Assembly (NCBI GenBank): GCA_903885795.1
Contig: CAISJV010000026.1
Location: 1-59,298, forward strand
From: an uncultured delta proteobacterium
Lineage (GTDB): Bacteria > Desulfobacterota > Syntrophia > Syntrophales > UBA8958
Reading direction: 5' to 3'
Length of the DNA stretch: 59,298 nucleotides
In this document: positions 25,278 through 33,289 of the stretch, piece after piece
How the letters are laid out: each line of letters opens with the position of its first letter
Numbering within the stretch: the first letter of the stretch is position 1
Translations under genes and position numbers: made by a program
The notes under the pieces: model-generated
What the model was told of the DNA's origin: nothing
The model's input: only the letters and a program-made list of their open reading frames with translations
The model's database searches: none

Positions 25278-26000
25278 TTGAGGCGGGATACAAGACCCTA
25301 TATAATCAAGCGCCTTGATCTGCTGTTTCAGCGCTGGTACGCCGACCACTTCCTTCGCCCTCAATTTCAACGGCTTGGAATCGGGTGTCTCTTCATGAAA
25401 CCCTGGCATGTCGAGGTATTCGGGGGACCCGTTATTCTGGGCGACTATGCCCACGTAATTGCCGCACCCGACAAGAAGGTCCGGCTGACAGTCTGGTCCA
25501 ATCTAGAGGGACAGGGGCGAATTGCAATCGGCGACTACAGTCTCCTGTGCCCCGGCGTCCGCATCAGTGCCGCTCTGGATATTAACATTGGCGATAGTTG
25601 CATGCTGGCCCAGGGGGCTTTTATCACCGATTCCGACTGGCATGGAATATATGACCGGAGTCTTTCCGTTGGACAAAGTGCACCAGTGATTATTGGCGAG
25701 AACGTCTGGATCGGCGATAGCGCCATGGTCTGCAAAGGGGTAACGATAGGGGAAAACAGCATCATTGGCGCCGGATCCGTAGTCCTTAAGGATGTGCCCT
25801 CTAATGTTGTCGTTGGCGGGAATCCCGCCTCGATAGTGAAAAACCTTGACCCCGACCGTCAGAGAAAAACCAGATCTGACTGGCTTGCCCATCCTGATGT
25901 TTTGGCTTCAGAATTTGACGAAATAGACCGGCATCTCATGGAAGGAAATACCTGGCTTGACTGGTTCCGTTCCCTTTTATTTCCCGGCAGGAGAGACTGA
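25278..26000 (+). CDS. Hexapeptide-repeat acyltransferase
   Basis: This 240-aa protein uses TTG at 25278 as its start (AGAGGA ten bases upstream). The central part is a left-handed beta-helix: repeating [LIV]-G-x-x-x units run from about 68 to 190, for example RIAIGDYSLLCPGVRISA, INIGDSCMLAQGAFITD and VIIGENVWIGDSAMVCKG. SDWHGIYD (about 120-127) supplies the catalytic-type His. The end of the helix has GAGSVVLKDVPSNVVVGGNP, common to LacA/WbbJ-type O-acetyltransferases. The C-terminal 45 residues (RKTRSDWLAHPDV onward) form an added helical tail. It probably acetylates a sugar of the cluster product. Confidence 0.85.
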   Translation: MRRDTRPYIIKRLDLLFQRWYADHFLRPQFQRLGIGCLFMKPWHVEVFGGPVILGDYAHVIAAPDKKVRLTVWSNLEGQGRIAIGDYSLLCPGVRISAALDINIGDSCMLAQGAFITDSDWHGIYDRSLSVGQSAPVIIGENVWIGDSAMVCKGVTIGENSIIGAGSVVLKDVPSNVVVGGNPASIVKNLDPDRQRKTRSDWLAHPDVLASEFDEIDRHLMEGNTWLDWFRSLLFPGRRD

Positions 26001-26052
26001 AAAAGAAACTTACATGACGGGGAGCCGTCACAAGGGTGGAAAAAGATGTAAG

Positions 26053-26091
26053 CCCATCCCCACCCCGGCCCTCACCTTGAAGGGGAGGGAG
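26053..26091. repeat. Dispersed GC-rich palindromic repeat, copy 2 of 4
   Basis: The sequence runs CCCATCCCCACCCCGGCCC and then TCACCTTGAAGGGGAGGG. It lies between the acyltransferase and radical SAM genes, and its GGGGAGGGAG end lies about 17 bases before the ATG at 26108, where it could act as a poor ribosome site. Confidence 0.75.
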
Positions 26092-26107
26092 AAAGTTGTA
26101 TTTGACG

Positions 26108-27697
26108 ATGAAAGTTGCGATTATTGCTCCTCCCTACCCCTTAGCCGAGGCGCCGGCGCCACCCCTGGGAATAACATATGTTGCCGCTGCCTTTGCTGCA
26201 GCGGGAGCAGAAGTACGGATTTTTGACTATATCGTCCGGCGTTACACCGTAAAAAAACTCCGGGAGGAACTTGCTGACTTCAGTCCCGATGTGGTCGGCG
26301 CCACATCAGTTACCCTCAATTTTCCCCCGGCGGCGTCAATCCTCGAAGAGGTCAAACGCGCTGATCCTTCCATAATAACAGTGATGGGGGGACCCCATGT
26401 TTCTTTTACGGCGGCAAATACCTTGGCTGCCTATCCTGGCATCGACCTGATCGTTATGGGAGAAGGCGAGGAAACAATCAGGGATCTTGTTGAGGGTGGT
26501 TTCAAAATGAATCTCTTACCAGGGATCAAAGGCATTGCCTTCCGAAAAAACGGCGCTATTGAGGTTAACGACCCCCGGGAATTTATTACGGACCTGGACA
26601 GTCTACCCCTGCCTGCCAGGCATCTCCTGCCTTTGTCGCGTTATCAGGCTTTGGGTTACCCCATCAGCATTATTACGGGCAGGGGCTGCCCGTATGAATG
26701 TATTTTCTGCCAGGGAAGGCGAATGGTCGGCAAAAGGATTCGACAGCGGTCAGCAGTGCTGGTTGTCGATGAGATCGCTGAGATCCTGTCCTATGGGATC
26801 AATCGTATAAATGTCGCCGATGATCTGTTTGTCACCAACAAAAAGAAGGTGCGGGAGGTCTGCAAAGAGATTAAGGATCGGGGACTGAACTTTACTTGGA
26901 GCGCTTTCGCCAGGGTCAACACGGTGGATCGGGAAACCCTGGAGATCATGCGGGACACCGGTTGTGACAGTGTCAGTTTCGGAGTGGAATCAGGGAACCC
27001 GGAGATGCTGGCCAGGATCAAAAAGGGTATCACCCTGGAGCAGGTACGCCGGGCGGTGGATCTTTGTAATGAAGTGGGCATCCTCGCCCATACTTCCTTC
27101 ATTGCCGGTCTTCCCGGTGAATCGCCGGAAACCCTTGCAGATACAAAAAAATTTGCCGCCAGCCTGGGGTCCCTCTACGGTTATCACATTCTCGCCCCCT
27201 TTCCGGGAACAACGGTGAGGGAAAATGTCGCCGACTACGACCTGCAGATTCTCACAGATGACTGGGTCCGATATGACGCCAACCGGGCGATCACCCGGAC
27301 ATCCCAACTGTCACCGGAAGCCATTAATGCCTTTGTTGACGATTTTGAAGGGGAGATCATGAAGGTATGGGAAAAGCAGGTACGGAACTATCAAACCGGA
27401 GCCAATTCTCCATCGGAAGATTTGCAGGTAGGTGGACACTTTCGCACTCAGCTTGTTTACCGCCTTCTTTCCGAGGATCTGATTGAAACGGAGGGGCAGC
27501 ACAACGGCGCTCTGACTATTGATAAATCAAGGCAACTTCTATGTAAGCGTATCGAGAAGAAGACCGGCAGCGACGGCGTGCTTGTGGAAAAAACCCTTGG
27601 CGATTTTATTGCCAAGGGGTACATCAAGACTCACAAGGACCAGGAAAATCTCAGCTGGTACTGGACACACAACAACAAGGAGGATATCCTGCCGTAA
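26108..27697 (+). CDS. B12-binding-domain radical SAM protein (BchE-like)
   Basis: This 529-aa protein has an N-terminal cobalamin-binding domain (about 1-135; VAIIAPPYPLAEAPAPPLGI, VTVMGGPHVSF-like segment at 90-100, IVMGEGE). The radical SAM cluster is CPYECIFC (Cys194, Cys198, Cys201) in a TIM-barrel core ending near 400 (GVESGNPEMLARIKKGITLE; GHTSFIAGLPGES-like segment). A C-terminal helical domain follows. ATG 26108 is chosen over TTG 26096 because it begins directly at the domain. Such enzymes methylate or rearrange unactivated carbons; the substrate is unknown. It ends the six-gene cluster that begins at 21555 and may act on the same product. Confidence 0.88.
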   Translation: MKVAIIAPPYPLAEAPAPPLGITYVAAAFAAAGAEVRIFDYIVRRYTVKKLREELADFSPDVVGATSVTLNFPPAASILEEVKRADPSIITVMGGPHVSFTAANTLAAYPGIDLIVMGEGEETIRDLVEGGFKMNLLPGIKGIAFRKNGAIEVNDPREFITDLDSLPLPARHLLPLSRYQALGYPISIITGRGCPYECIFCQGRRMVGKRIRQRSAVLVVDEIAEILSYGINRINVADDLFVTNKKKVREVCKEIKDRGLNFTWSAFARVNTVDRETLEIMRDTGCDSVSFGVESGNPEMLARIKKGITLEQVRRAVDLCNEVGILAHTSFIAGLPGESPETLADTKKFAASLGSLYGYHILAPFPGTTVRENVADYDLQILTDDWVRYDANRAITRTSQLSPEAINAFVDDFEGEIMKVWEKQVRNYQTGANSPSEDLQVGGHFRTQLVYRLLSEDLIETEGQHNGALTIDKSRQLLCKRIEKKTGSDGVLVEKTLGDFIAKGYIKTHKDQENLSWYWTHNNKEDILP

Positions 27698-27836
27698 ATC
27701 CCTAAGCCAATTTCCACCCCGCTTTCTAAACAGTTATTCAGTCCAGTTTTGCAGTGTTTTAGCGATTGACTTTGTAACCATCCTATGAACTTACTTCTCT
27801 TATATCAAATGATCTCGTAAAAAGGGGGTAACAAGG

Positions 27837-28220
27837 ATGACGCAACCTCATCCATTAGAAAAAATAAGAACATGCATCGATCTGATTCTTCAATATAATA
27901 AATCACTTTTTATCGATAAGCTGAGATTGGGGGATATGCCTTCGGATACCGCAAGATGTGATTTGGAACAAATCTTTGGTTTGACGGCCCATATAAGAGA
28001 GATGCCCATTGACGGTCTTGTTGAAAATGACAGAGCTTCTTTGGCTGAATCCTTAGAGAACATAAACTCGCTTTTCCACGAGATCAACAATTATGACGCC
28101 GCTGCCATTGTCGAGGTAGAGAAAATACTGCGAGAAAAAATTCGGGCGCAGGCTGACCATCTCTACGACATAACTCTGCCCTGGAGGGGTTTGATTAACT
28201 TCCTTTATGAATCAACCTGA
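27837..28220 (+). CDS. Helical protein of unknown function
   Basis: This 127-aa cytoplasmic protein is not recognised. It starts after GGGGGTAACAAGG. Predicted composition is almost wholly alpha-helical, with amphipathic stretches (IRTCIDLILQYNKSLFIDKL, about 10-29; VENDRASLAESLENINSLFH, about 62-81; AIVEVEKILREKIRAQADHL, about 90-109). There are no Cys pairs and no signal peptide. Base composition is poorer in GC than the neighbouring genes. It stands alone between the end of the glyco-cluster and a convergent methyltransferase gene. Confidence 0.55.
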   Translation: MTQPHPLEKIRTCIDLILQYNKSLFIDKLRLGDMPSDTARCDLEQIFGLTAHIREMPIDGLVENDRASLAESLENINSLFHEINNYDAAAIVEVEKILREKIRAQADHLYDITLPWRGLINFLYEST

Positions 28221-28237
28221 TCATCAGCCAGCAAACT

Positions 28238-28924
28238 TCACTGCCCGGTAAGATTGAGCCATTTTTGCCGGGCCGCTTCCGGAATAACATCCCCGGAAGC
28301 TTTTTGAAGTACTCCCAGGGTCTTTGTCATGGGCAGCTCGACAAAAAGTCCCGAGGCCAAGGCCAGTTCATAGATGCAGTGGGGGGCCTGACCGCCTTGA
28401 GCAGGATCGAAAAAGATGTCATGGATGACCAGAAAGCCGCAGGGTTGGAGGTGATAAGCCCAGGCAAGATAATCTCCAAAGGCGGACGCAAAGGTGTGGC
28501 TCCCGTCAATGAAGACCAGACTAAGTGGGGTCTGCCAGGCCTTGGCAATCAAGCTGGAAGGGCAAACCAGAGGGACCACGGTGTCAGAAAGGGACAGTTC
28601 GGCAATGGTTCTTCGAAAAAGGGGAAAGGTGTCAATCAATCCGCTTCTTTCGTCCAGCAGCTCCGGGTCGAAATAATCCTGTCCTGGCTGCTGTTCCTCC
28701 GATCCCCGGTGATGGTCGATGGAAAAAAGGACGGCTCCGTGCTGCTTACAGGCAAGACCGAGAAAAGCGGTTGATTTTCCGCAATAACTGCCGATCTCCA
28801 GGCAGGGGCCATGTCGGCTTGCTTCCCGGGCAAGTTCGTAAAGCCGCATGGCCTCTTCATCAGCGAGAAACCCCTTGATATTTTGTGATAAAAGATACTC
28901 TGTCGTCAGAGGGTATTTTTTCAT
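28238..28924 (-). CDS. Class I SAM methyltransferase (Methyltransf_24 type)
   Basis: This 228-aa enzyme has CLEIGSYCGKSTAFLGLAC (about 40-58) as motif I, the acidic IDHHRGSEEQQPGQD loop (about 68-82), and LVFIDGSHTFASAFGDYLAW (about 135-154), the typical DG-x-H motif of this family. GFLVIHDIFFDP follows. Family members methylate small molecules or sugars such as cephalosporin or macrolide precursors. It is oriented opposite the glyco-cluster and separate from it, so a link is only possible. RBS GGAGAAAGG precedes the ATG. Confidence 0.8.
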   Translation of the reverse strand: MKKYPLTTEYLLSQNIKGFLADEEAMRLYELAREASRHGPCLEIGSYCGKSTAFLGLACKQHGAVLFSIDHHRGSEEQQPGQDYFDPELLDERSGLIDTFPLFRRTIAELSLSDTVVPLVCPSSLIAKAWQTPLSLVFIDGSHTFASAFGDYLAWAYHLQPCGFLVIHDIFFDPAQGGQAPHCIYELALASGLFVELPMTKTLGVLQKASGDVIPEAARQKWLNLTGQ

Positions 28925-28989
28925 AAAAAATCTACCTTTCTCCCTGCCTTTTGCGACGGCAAGTCGTCATCAATTATTTATTTTTAATA

Positions 28990-29778
28990 TCAGAGGACGG
29001 GACTGAAGATCTTGCCGTCGGGCATGATTTCGACCAAACGGCCGTCTTTTTTTGTAACCTTGGTCAGTATGGAGGGAACGCTTTTCGCCTCCGCAGACTG
29101 AATGATGGCCTCGATGCTATCAAATCGATCTAGTTCCCGGAGGGTTACAATGGTCGGCAGAACCATGTTGAAACGATTCTGTTCGTATTCCCCAAGGGCG
29201 CGCCGAGGGGTGATCCAGGTGTGTCCGATCAGTTCAATGCCGTCATGCATGGCTTCCTGACCTTCCGGGGCGACCGTCACGAAGAAACGAACATCATACC
29301 GGTAGGGAAGAAACTCCGGGGTGATCCAGTGGGCAAAATATTTGAGACGATCCAATGAAAGCGTCCATTTCTCCATTTTGAGGATGTCCGTGAAGCTGGC
29401 TTTTCCATCTAGGAGTTGACGCCGGCAGCAGGCGAGGTTAGTGAGATCCAGTCGATCGGAAGACAGAAAGATGCCCGTTTCTTCATATGTTTCCCGCGTT
29501 GCTGCCACCCAGGCTCCGAGGGCAGTCGCTTCGTTAGGCATGTCAACGAGGATCTGAAATGCCCTTTGTCGATCAAGGCCGCGGCAAAAAGACTCTAATT
29601 CCATTGAACAGTCATCATCGTCAATGCAACCTCCGGGAAAGACGTGACAATCAGGGACGAAAAGACTGTCGGGATGACGCTGGACCATCAGGACTTCGAA
29701 GGGGCCATACTCACGGTCAATCGCTGGTCTCATCATTATGACCGTCGAGGCTTCTTTAGGGGTAGAAATGGTTTTCAA
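28990..29778 (-). CDS. Nudix hydrolase (NUDT19-like)
   Basis: This 262-aa protein starts at TTG 29778 behind GGAGGAAACC. It has a split Nudix box: FPGG at 47-50, then, after an insertion of about 40 residues, RETYEETG at 95-102. That insertion inside the Nudix box is a feature of the NUDT19/RP2 subfamily, some of which cleave CoA or acyl-CoA. The start (ASTVIMMRPAI, LMVQRHPDS) and the later WITPEFLPYRYDVRFFV also fit. Activity on CoA derivatives would suit the acyl-CoA metabolism nearby, but this is inference from subfamily features. Confidence 0.82.
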   Translation of the reverse strand: MKTISTPKEASTVIMMRPAIDREYGPFEVLMVQRHPDSLFVPDCHVFPGGCIDDDDCSMELESFCRGLDRQRAFQILVDMPNEATALGAWVAATRETYEETGIFLSSDRLDLTNLACCRRQLLDGKASFTDILKMEKWTLSLDRLKYFAHWITPEFLPYRYDVRFFVTVAPEGQEAMHDGIELIGHTWITPRRALGEYEQNRFNMVLPTIVTLRELDRFDSIEAIIQSAEAKSVPSILTKVTKKDGRLVEIMPDGKIFSPVL

Positions 29779-30128
29779 AGGTTTCCTCCGCCTTTATGGG
29801 TGACGGCATAGCCCAGATTATAATCTCACGCAATCTAAAAAATGGGGGGGGGAAGGAATTTTATCTTGACAAGCTTGGTCAGAAAGATTATGCAAAGCCA
29901 CACTGGAGCATGTTCTGCGCAATAAATAGCTAGTTAGACGGTCATTTAAAGAGATTTACTGACCAGCGATTGAAGCATTCGCCCAATGATCATGAGAGGG
30001 TCATTTCATCTTATTAATCAAGAAGGTATTCCAATATTAGATTGTGAAAGGAGGGATTTTAGGTACAGAGTCGGCGAAGGTCTAACTAATAATCGGTTGC
30101 AACGGCTACAGAAGGAGGGATTTGTTAC
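29779..30128. other. Intergenic leader region of the CoA-transferase gene
   Basis: This 350-bp gap carries a promoter-like pair at 29866-29894 and then about 235 bases of untranslated leader. Two copies of a GAAGGAGGGATTT-like motif occur, at about 30049 and 30113; only the second is placed as a ribosome site. Confidence 0.5.
29866..29894 (+). promoter_or_regulatory. Sigma-70-type promoter of the CoA-transferase gene
   Basis: TTGACA (29866-29871) and TATGCA (29889-29894) are separated by 17 bases. The -35 is perfect; the -10 matches four of six positions. Similar TCTTGACAA boxes occur at 31886 and 32995, upstream of the two acetate channel genes. Confidence 0.5.
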
Positions 30129-31640
30129 ATGACAACACCGATACAACAAAAGATTCGTGACAAAAAGAGAACCCCCCAGCAGATACTCGATATGGTAAAA
30201 TCAGGAAGCTGGATCCAGCCAGGTTCCGTCGGCGGCGACTCCACGGAATGTATGAAGGAACTGGCCAAGAGAGTTGGTCCGAACCTGAAAGATATCGAGA
30301 TCTGGAACTATGCGAACTTTTTCCCCCATCCTGAATTTCAGCAGGTAGATCCTAAACAGGAATATCATGCCTTCCATGAGTTCTTCTACTTCCCCTGGAA
30401 CCGCAAGGCGCGCGACACCAACAACGTAACGAGCTGGGCAAACTGGGGATGGACGCTGGGTATGTACTTCGCCCACTACCGTTTTACCAACGCTGTAAAG
30501 GCCAACCGTGGATATGACTGGTGGTTCAATGCCGCGACGGCCCCCGATGAATTCGGTTTCTTCAACTGGTCCTATGGAACGAACAACTGTAAGATCTTCA
30601 GCGAATGTGCCAAGAATATCGTCGTGGAAGTTCGTGCCGACTATCCCTGGGCCGAAGGTGGACGCTTCAACACTATCCACATCGACGAGATCGATTACTG
30701 GGTGGAAGTTGATGTCGAAAAGTACAAATGGCCCCAGATCAATGAGAAGGGTATCAAACCTAAAGCCGAAGAGATAGCGATTGCCGAACATGTCCTCAAG
30801 ATCATGAGGGATAGGGATATAATTCAGTTGGGCATCGGCGGTCTGCCGTCAGCTGTGGCGACGGCCATGACCTCTGCCGGACTGAAAGATCTGGGCATCC
30901 ATACGGAGATGCTGAACTTTGGCCTCATCAACCTTATTGAGTCCGGTATGGTGACAAACAAGTATAAAACCCTGCCCGGCGACAAAGGCAAGAGCGTCTA
31001 TACCTTCGGTTTTCCCGTGGATGTGGATTGGTATTATAAAACCATTCACCGGAACCAGAACCTGGCGGCTTACGATATCGGCTATACGAACAACATAGCG
31101 AATCTGGCCCGCATGGACAACATGGTCGCCATCAATAACTTCGTGGCCATCGACCTTCTGGGTCAGATGTCCACCGGCTTCTACGAAAAACGCCCGATAT
31201 CCGGCACCGGCGGTTTCTTCCAGTTCGTCCTCGGTTGCTCACAGTCTAAGGGTGGCCGCGCTTGCGTATGCGCCACGACGAGAAGCAAGCATGGCACTTC
31301 CCGTATCGTTCCCTTCCTGCCCGAAGGCTGTTCTGTTGATATTCCGGCACAGTTCACTTCCCATATCTGCACCGAATACGGCATCGTCAACCTCCGCGGC
31401 CTCAACGGTTACGAAAGAGCGGCGGCCATAATCTCCGTCGCCCATCCCGATGATCGGGAATGGCTCACGAAAGAGGCCCATGAAAACGGCCTCCTGGCGC
31501 CGAAATTCCCAGTTTCCATGCTTCCAAAAGAAGGTGGCGCCCGACGGTATCCTTCCATTGCAGATAGGAAGAACTACAAGATTCCTGCCATGAGCGATAA
31601 CATTGGCTTTGACTGGGATCCCTACATGTCCGGCAAGTAA
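30129..31640 (+). CDS. Acetyl-CoA hydrolase/CoA-transferase family protein
   Basis: This 503-aa cytoplasmic enzyme probably moves CoA between acetate and another acyl group. Two related domains are visible: residues 1-220 (KRTPQQILDMVKSGSWIQPGS, then IVVEVRADYPW), and residues 221-503 with DIIQLGIGGLPSAVATAM (230-247) and DLGIHTEM (254-261). Glu260 in the latter is the likely catalytic glutamate that forms a CoA thioester. SGTGGFFQFVLGC and RIVPFLPEGCSVDIP follow in the usual order. Whether the partner acid is butyrate, succinate or another acid cannot be read from sequence. The acetate channels follow downstream, and a strong terminator follows the gene. It fits a syntroph or fermenter that handles acetate. 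Confidence 0.88.
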   Translation: MTTPIQQKIRDKKRTPQQILDMVKSGSWIQPGSVGGDSTECMKELAKRVGPNLKDIEIWNYANFFPHPEFQQVDPKQEYHAFHEFFYFPWNRKARDTNNVTSWANWGWTLGMYFAHYRFTNAVKANRGYDWWFNAATAPDEFGFFNWSYGTNNCKIFSECAKNIVVEVRADYPWAEGGRFNTIHIDEIDYWVEVDVEKYKWPQINEKGIKPKAEEIAIAEHVLKIMRDRDIIQLGIGGLPSAVATAMTSAGLKDLGIHTEMLNFGLINLIESGMVTNKYKTLPGDKGKSVYTFGFPVDVDWYYKTIHRNQNLAAYDIGYTNNIANLARMDNMVAINNFVAIDLLGQMSTGFYEKRPISGTGGFFQFVLGCSQSKGGRACVCATTRSKHGTSRIVPFLPEGCSVDIPAQFTSHICTEYGIVNLRGLNGYERAAAIISVAHPDDREWLTKEAHENGLLAPKFPVSMLPKEGGARRYPSIADRKNYKIPAMSDNIGFDWDPYMSGK

Positions 31641-31658
31641 AAAATATTTACAAAAAGA

Positions 31659-31682
31659 CCCGGGGGCAACCCCGGGCTTTTT
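31659..31682 (+). terminator. Rho-independent terminator after the CoA-transferase gene
   Basis: CCCGGGG (31659-31665), GCAA tetraloop, CCCCGGG (31670-31676), then CTTTTTTG. A run of A residues precedes the stem, so it may also work on the other strand. Confidence 0.9.
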
Positions 31683-31702
31683 GTATACAGGGAAAGAACC
31701 GC

Positions 31703-31873
31703 ATGTCTAAAAAAAGAAAGTCGGCAAGAAAGCAGGACTTGATAGCAAATAAGAAAATCGAGGATCTTGCAAAAAGGCATTCCTTTAACAGGGGCAATCT
31801 GGTGCTCTTAATTTCTATCGTCTGGCTGATCGGTCTTTTTCTCATTGTAGCCAAGTATGGAAAGCTCTGGTGA
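31703..31873 (+). CDS. Small single-span membrane protein, 56 aa
   Basis: ATG 31703 follows an AGGGAAAG ribosome site and opens a 56-aa frame. The N-terminal half is strongly basic (MSKKRKSARKQDLIANKK); residues about 33-50 (LVLLISIVWLIGLFLIVA) form one membrane helix; the C-terminus is KYGKLW. By the positive-inside rule the basic tail faces the cytoplasm. It lies between two terminated units, 20 bases past the CoA-transferase terminator. Function unknown. Confidence 0.6.
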   Translation: MSKKRKSARKQDLIANKKIEDLAKRHSFNRGNLVLLISIVWLIGLFLIVAKYGKLW

Positions 31874-32184
31874 CGATTTTTCCTCTTGACAAGGGGAATT
31901 ATGATCTGTTAGCGTGACCGTGAAAGGTTGCTCAGTTTTGATATTAAAGCTTCATAGATTCATTTACATAGGGGGGCGGAAAAAACAATAACCGTTCCAT
32001 AACTAGTAGGTCAATTTATTTCAACCATTTTATAAGGTCGTACGAAGAAGTGTCGTAGGCAAAAAAATAAACATGGAAGGGAGGGATGAAAGAGGAAGAA
32101 GTGCCAAAGGCGACATCGCTCAGACGTTATTTGACATTTCAAAACAGAGTTTATAACATTTAAATCAAAAAGGAGGATTTATTT
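31874..32184. other. Leader region of the first acetate channel gene
   Basis: This 311-bp gap begins with TCTTGACAA (TTGACA at 31886-31891) without a convincing -10 at 17 bases. The last 110 bases align with the leader of the second channel gene (33181-33289): both contain GGAGGGATG, then AGTGCCAAAG, then CATTTAAATC and AAAAGGAG. A 25-codon frame opens at ATG 32086. Confidence 0.55.
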
Positions 32185-32907
32185 ATGGCGCACGAACACA
32201 GTTTTGCGACACCGGGTCCCGCGGGATTGGGAGCCTTGGCCGTTGCCTGTTTCGGTTTTGGTGCAGTATTTATGGGTAAGGTAGATATATCCGGTTTTCC
32301 CCTGCTCGCCGCCTGGCTTATCGGCGGCTGCCTTGTCCAGTACACCACGGCGGTTATGGAATTGAAAGATCATAACATCACCGGTGGTAACGTCTTTTTG
32401 TTCTTCTCAGCATTCTTCATGCTTGCGGCCGCTATCAGCGTCTTTGCCAAGTGGTACTCAATTAGTTTCATTTTCGTTCCCAAGGCCGCCAAGGAGGCGA
32501 TGGATGCGGCCATGGCAGCGGCAGGGGTGACAGATGTAAAAATGCTGACACCTGAGCAGCTCACGGCAGCGAAGGCCGGTATCGGCAAGGCCGTTGGCGC
32601 CATGGTAGCTAAAATGGTCTATATTGAAGGCTGGATGTGGATGGCCGGGGCCGGCTTCCTGACCGCAGTTACCCCAGCTTATGCCAAGAGCGGGCTGTTC
32701 TTCCTCGTCGTAGCCATTGATGTCGTCCTCTGGATGATCGTGGGTATGGATACGGGTTGGTTTGGCGATCCCAAAACCTGGAAACCGATCATTGGATACC
32801 TCCTGGTCTTCTCCGGTTTCTACGGTATCTACATGGCAGGGGCAGTTTGTTGCAATACGGTGTACGGCAAAAAGGTCTACTGGACTCCGCCACCGCTCAT
32901 CAAATAA
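32185..32907 (+). CDS. Acetate/succinate channel, GPR1/FUN34/YaaH (SatP) family, copy 1
   Basis: This 240-aa inner-membrane protein belongs to the AceTr family of acetate uptake or export channels. The N-terminus TPGPAGLGALAV corresponds to the family NPAPLGL signature, with changed residues. Six membrane helices can be placed: about 13-30, 38-55, 66-84, 143-162, 168-187 and 198-218. About 45 residues with the Ala/Met-rich AAKEAMDAAMAAAGVTDVKM (about 99-118) lie between helices 3 and 4, making it longer than E. coli SatP (about 188 aa). It is near-identical to the gene at 33290. Acetate is a likely substrate given the CoA-transferase upstream. A strong AAAGGAGG ribosome site and a strong terminator frame it. 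Confidence 0.92.
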   Translation: MAHEHSFATPGPAGLGALAVACFGFGAVFMGKVDISGFPLLAAWLIGGCLVQYTTAVMELKDHNITGGNVFLFFSAFFMLAAAISVFAKWYSISFIFVPKAAKEAMDAAMAAAGVTDVKMLTPEQLTAAKAGIGKAVGAMVAKMVYIEGWMWMAGAGFLTAVTPAYAKSGLFFLVVAIDVVLWMIVGMDTGWFGDPKTWKPIIGYLLVFSGFYGIYMAGAVCCNTVYGKKVYWTPPPLIK

Positions 32908-33289
32908 GTTATCTTTAACGCTTGGTGTTTTAAGGGCAGGTTCGAAAGAACCTGCCCTTTTTTATTTCCGGGAAGCGCTGACGGCGTTTTTTTCTTGACA
33001 ATTGGGTTCGGGATCGATAAGCAGCACCGCGAGCGGTTATCCAGTATCGAACTTAATCCTGCCTGTGTTTCGGAGTAACGGAGGGCCTATAAAAGTAGAA
33101 ACCATTCAGAAATCATCAAATCCATTTTTTAAAATTTATAATCTCATACGGGAAAATAGCTAAGGCAAAAAACAAATTGGGAAAGGAGGGATGGAAAGAG
33201 GGGGAGTGCCAAAGACTTTATCGCATGGACTTGTTTTGGCATTTTAGGAAAACATTTATAGCATTTAAATCGAAAAGGAGAATTCATTC
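32908..33289. other. Terminator plus leader region of the second acetate channel gene
   Basis: This 382-bp gap opens with a terminator (32934-32963). TTCTTGACAA (TTGACA at 32995-33000) is the likely -35. The last 110 bases repeat the leader seen before copy 1. An 18-codon frame opens at ATG 33191 directly after GGAGGG. AGTGCCAAA (33206 on) and TTTTGGCATT (33234 on) could pair as a hairpin. Confidence 0.55.
32934..32963 (+). terminator. Rho-independent terminator after channel copy 1
   Basis: GGGCAGGTTC, GAAA tetraloop, GAACCTGCCC, then TTTTTTA. The ten-pair stem is perfect. Confidence 0.95.

Noticed and set aside
31886-31914. A full promoter before channel copy 1
   Set aside because: TTGACA is perfect but no acceptable -10 lies at 16-18 bases; kept only as a box shared with the other leaders.
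32934-32957. GGTTCGAAAGAACC as a possible tRNA T-arm
   Set aside because: It is the stem-loop of a rho-independent terminator with a T tract, and no cloverleaf surrounds it.
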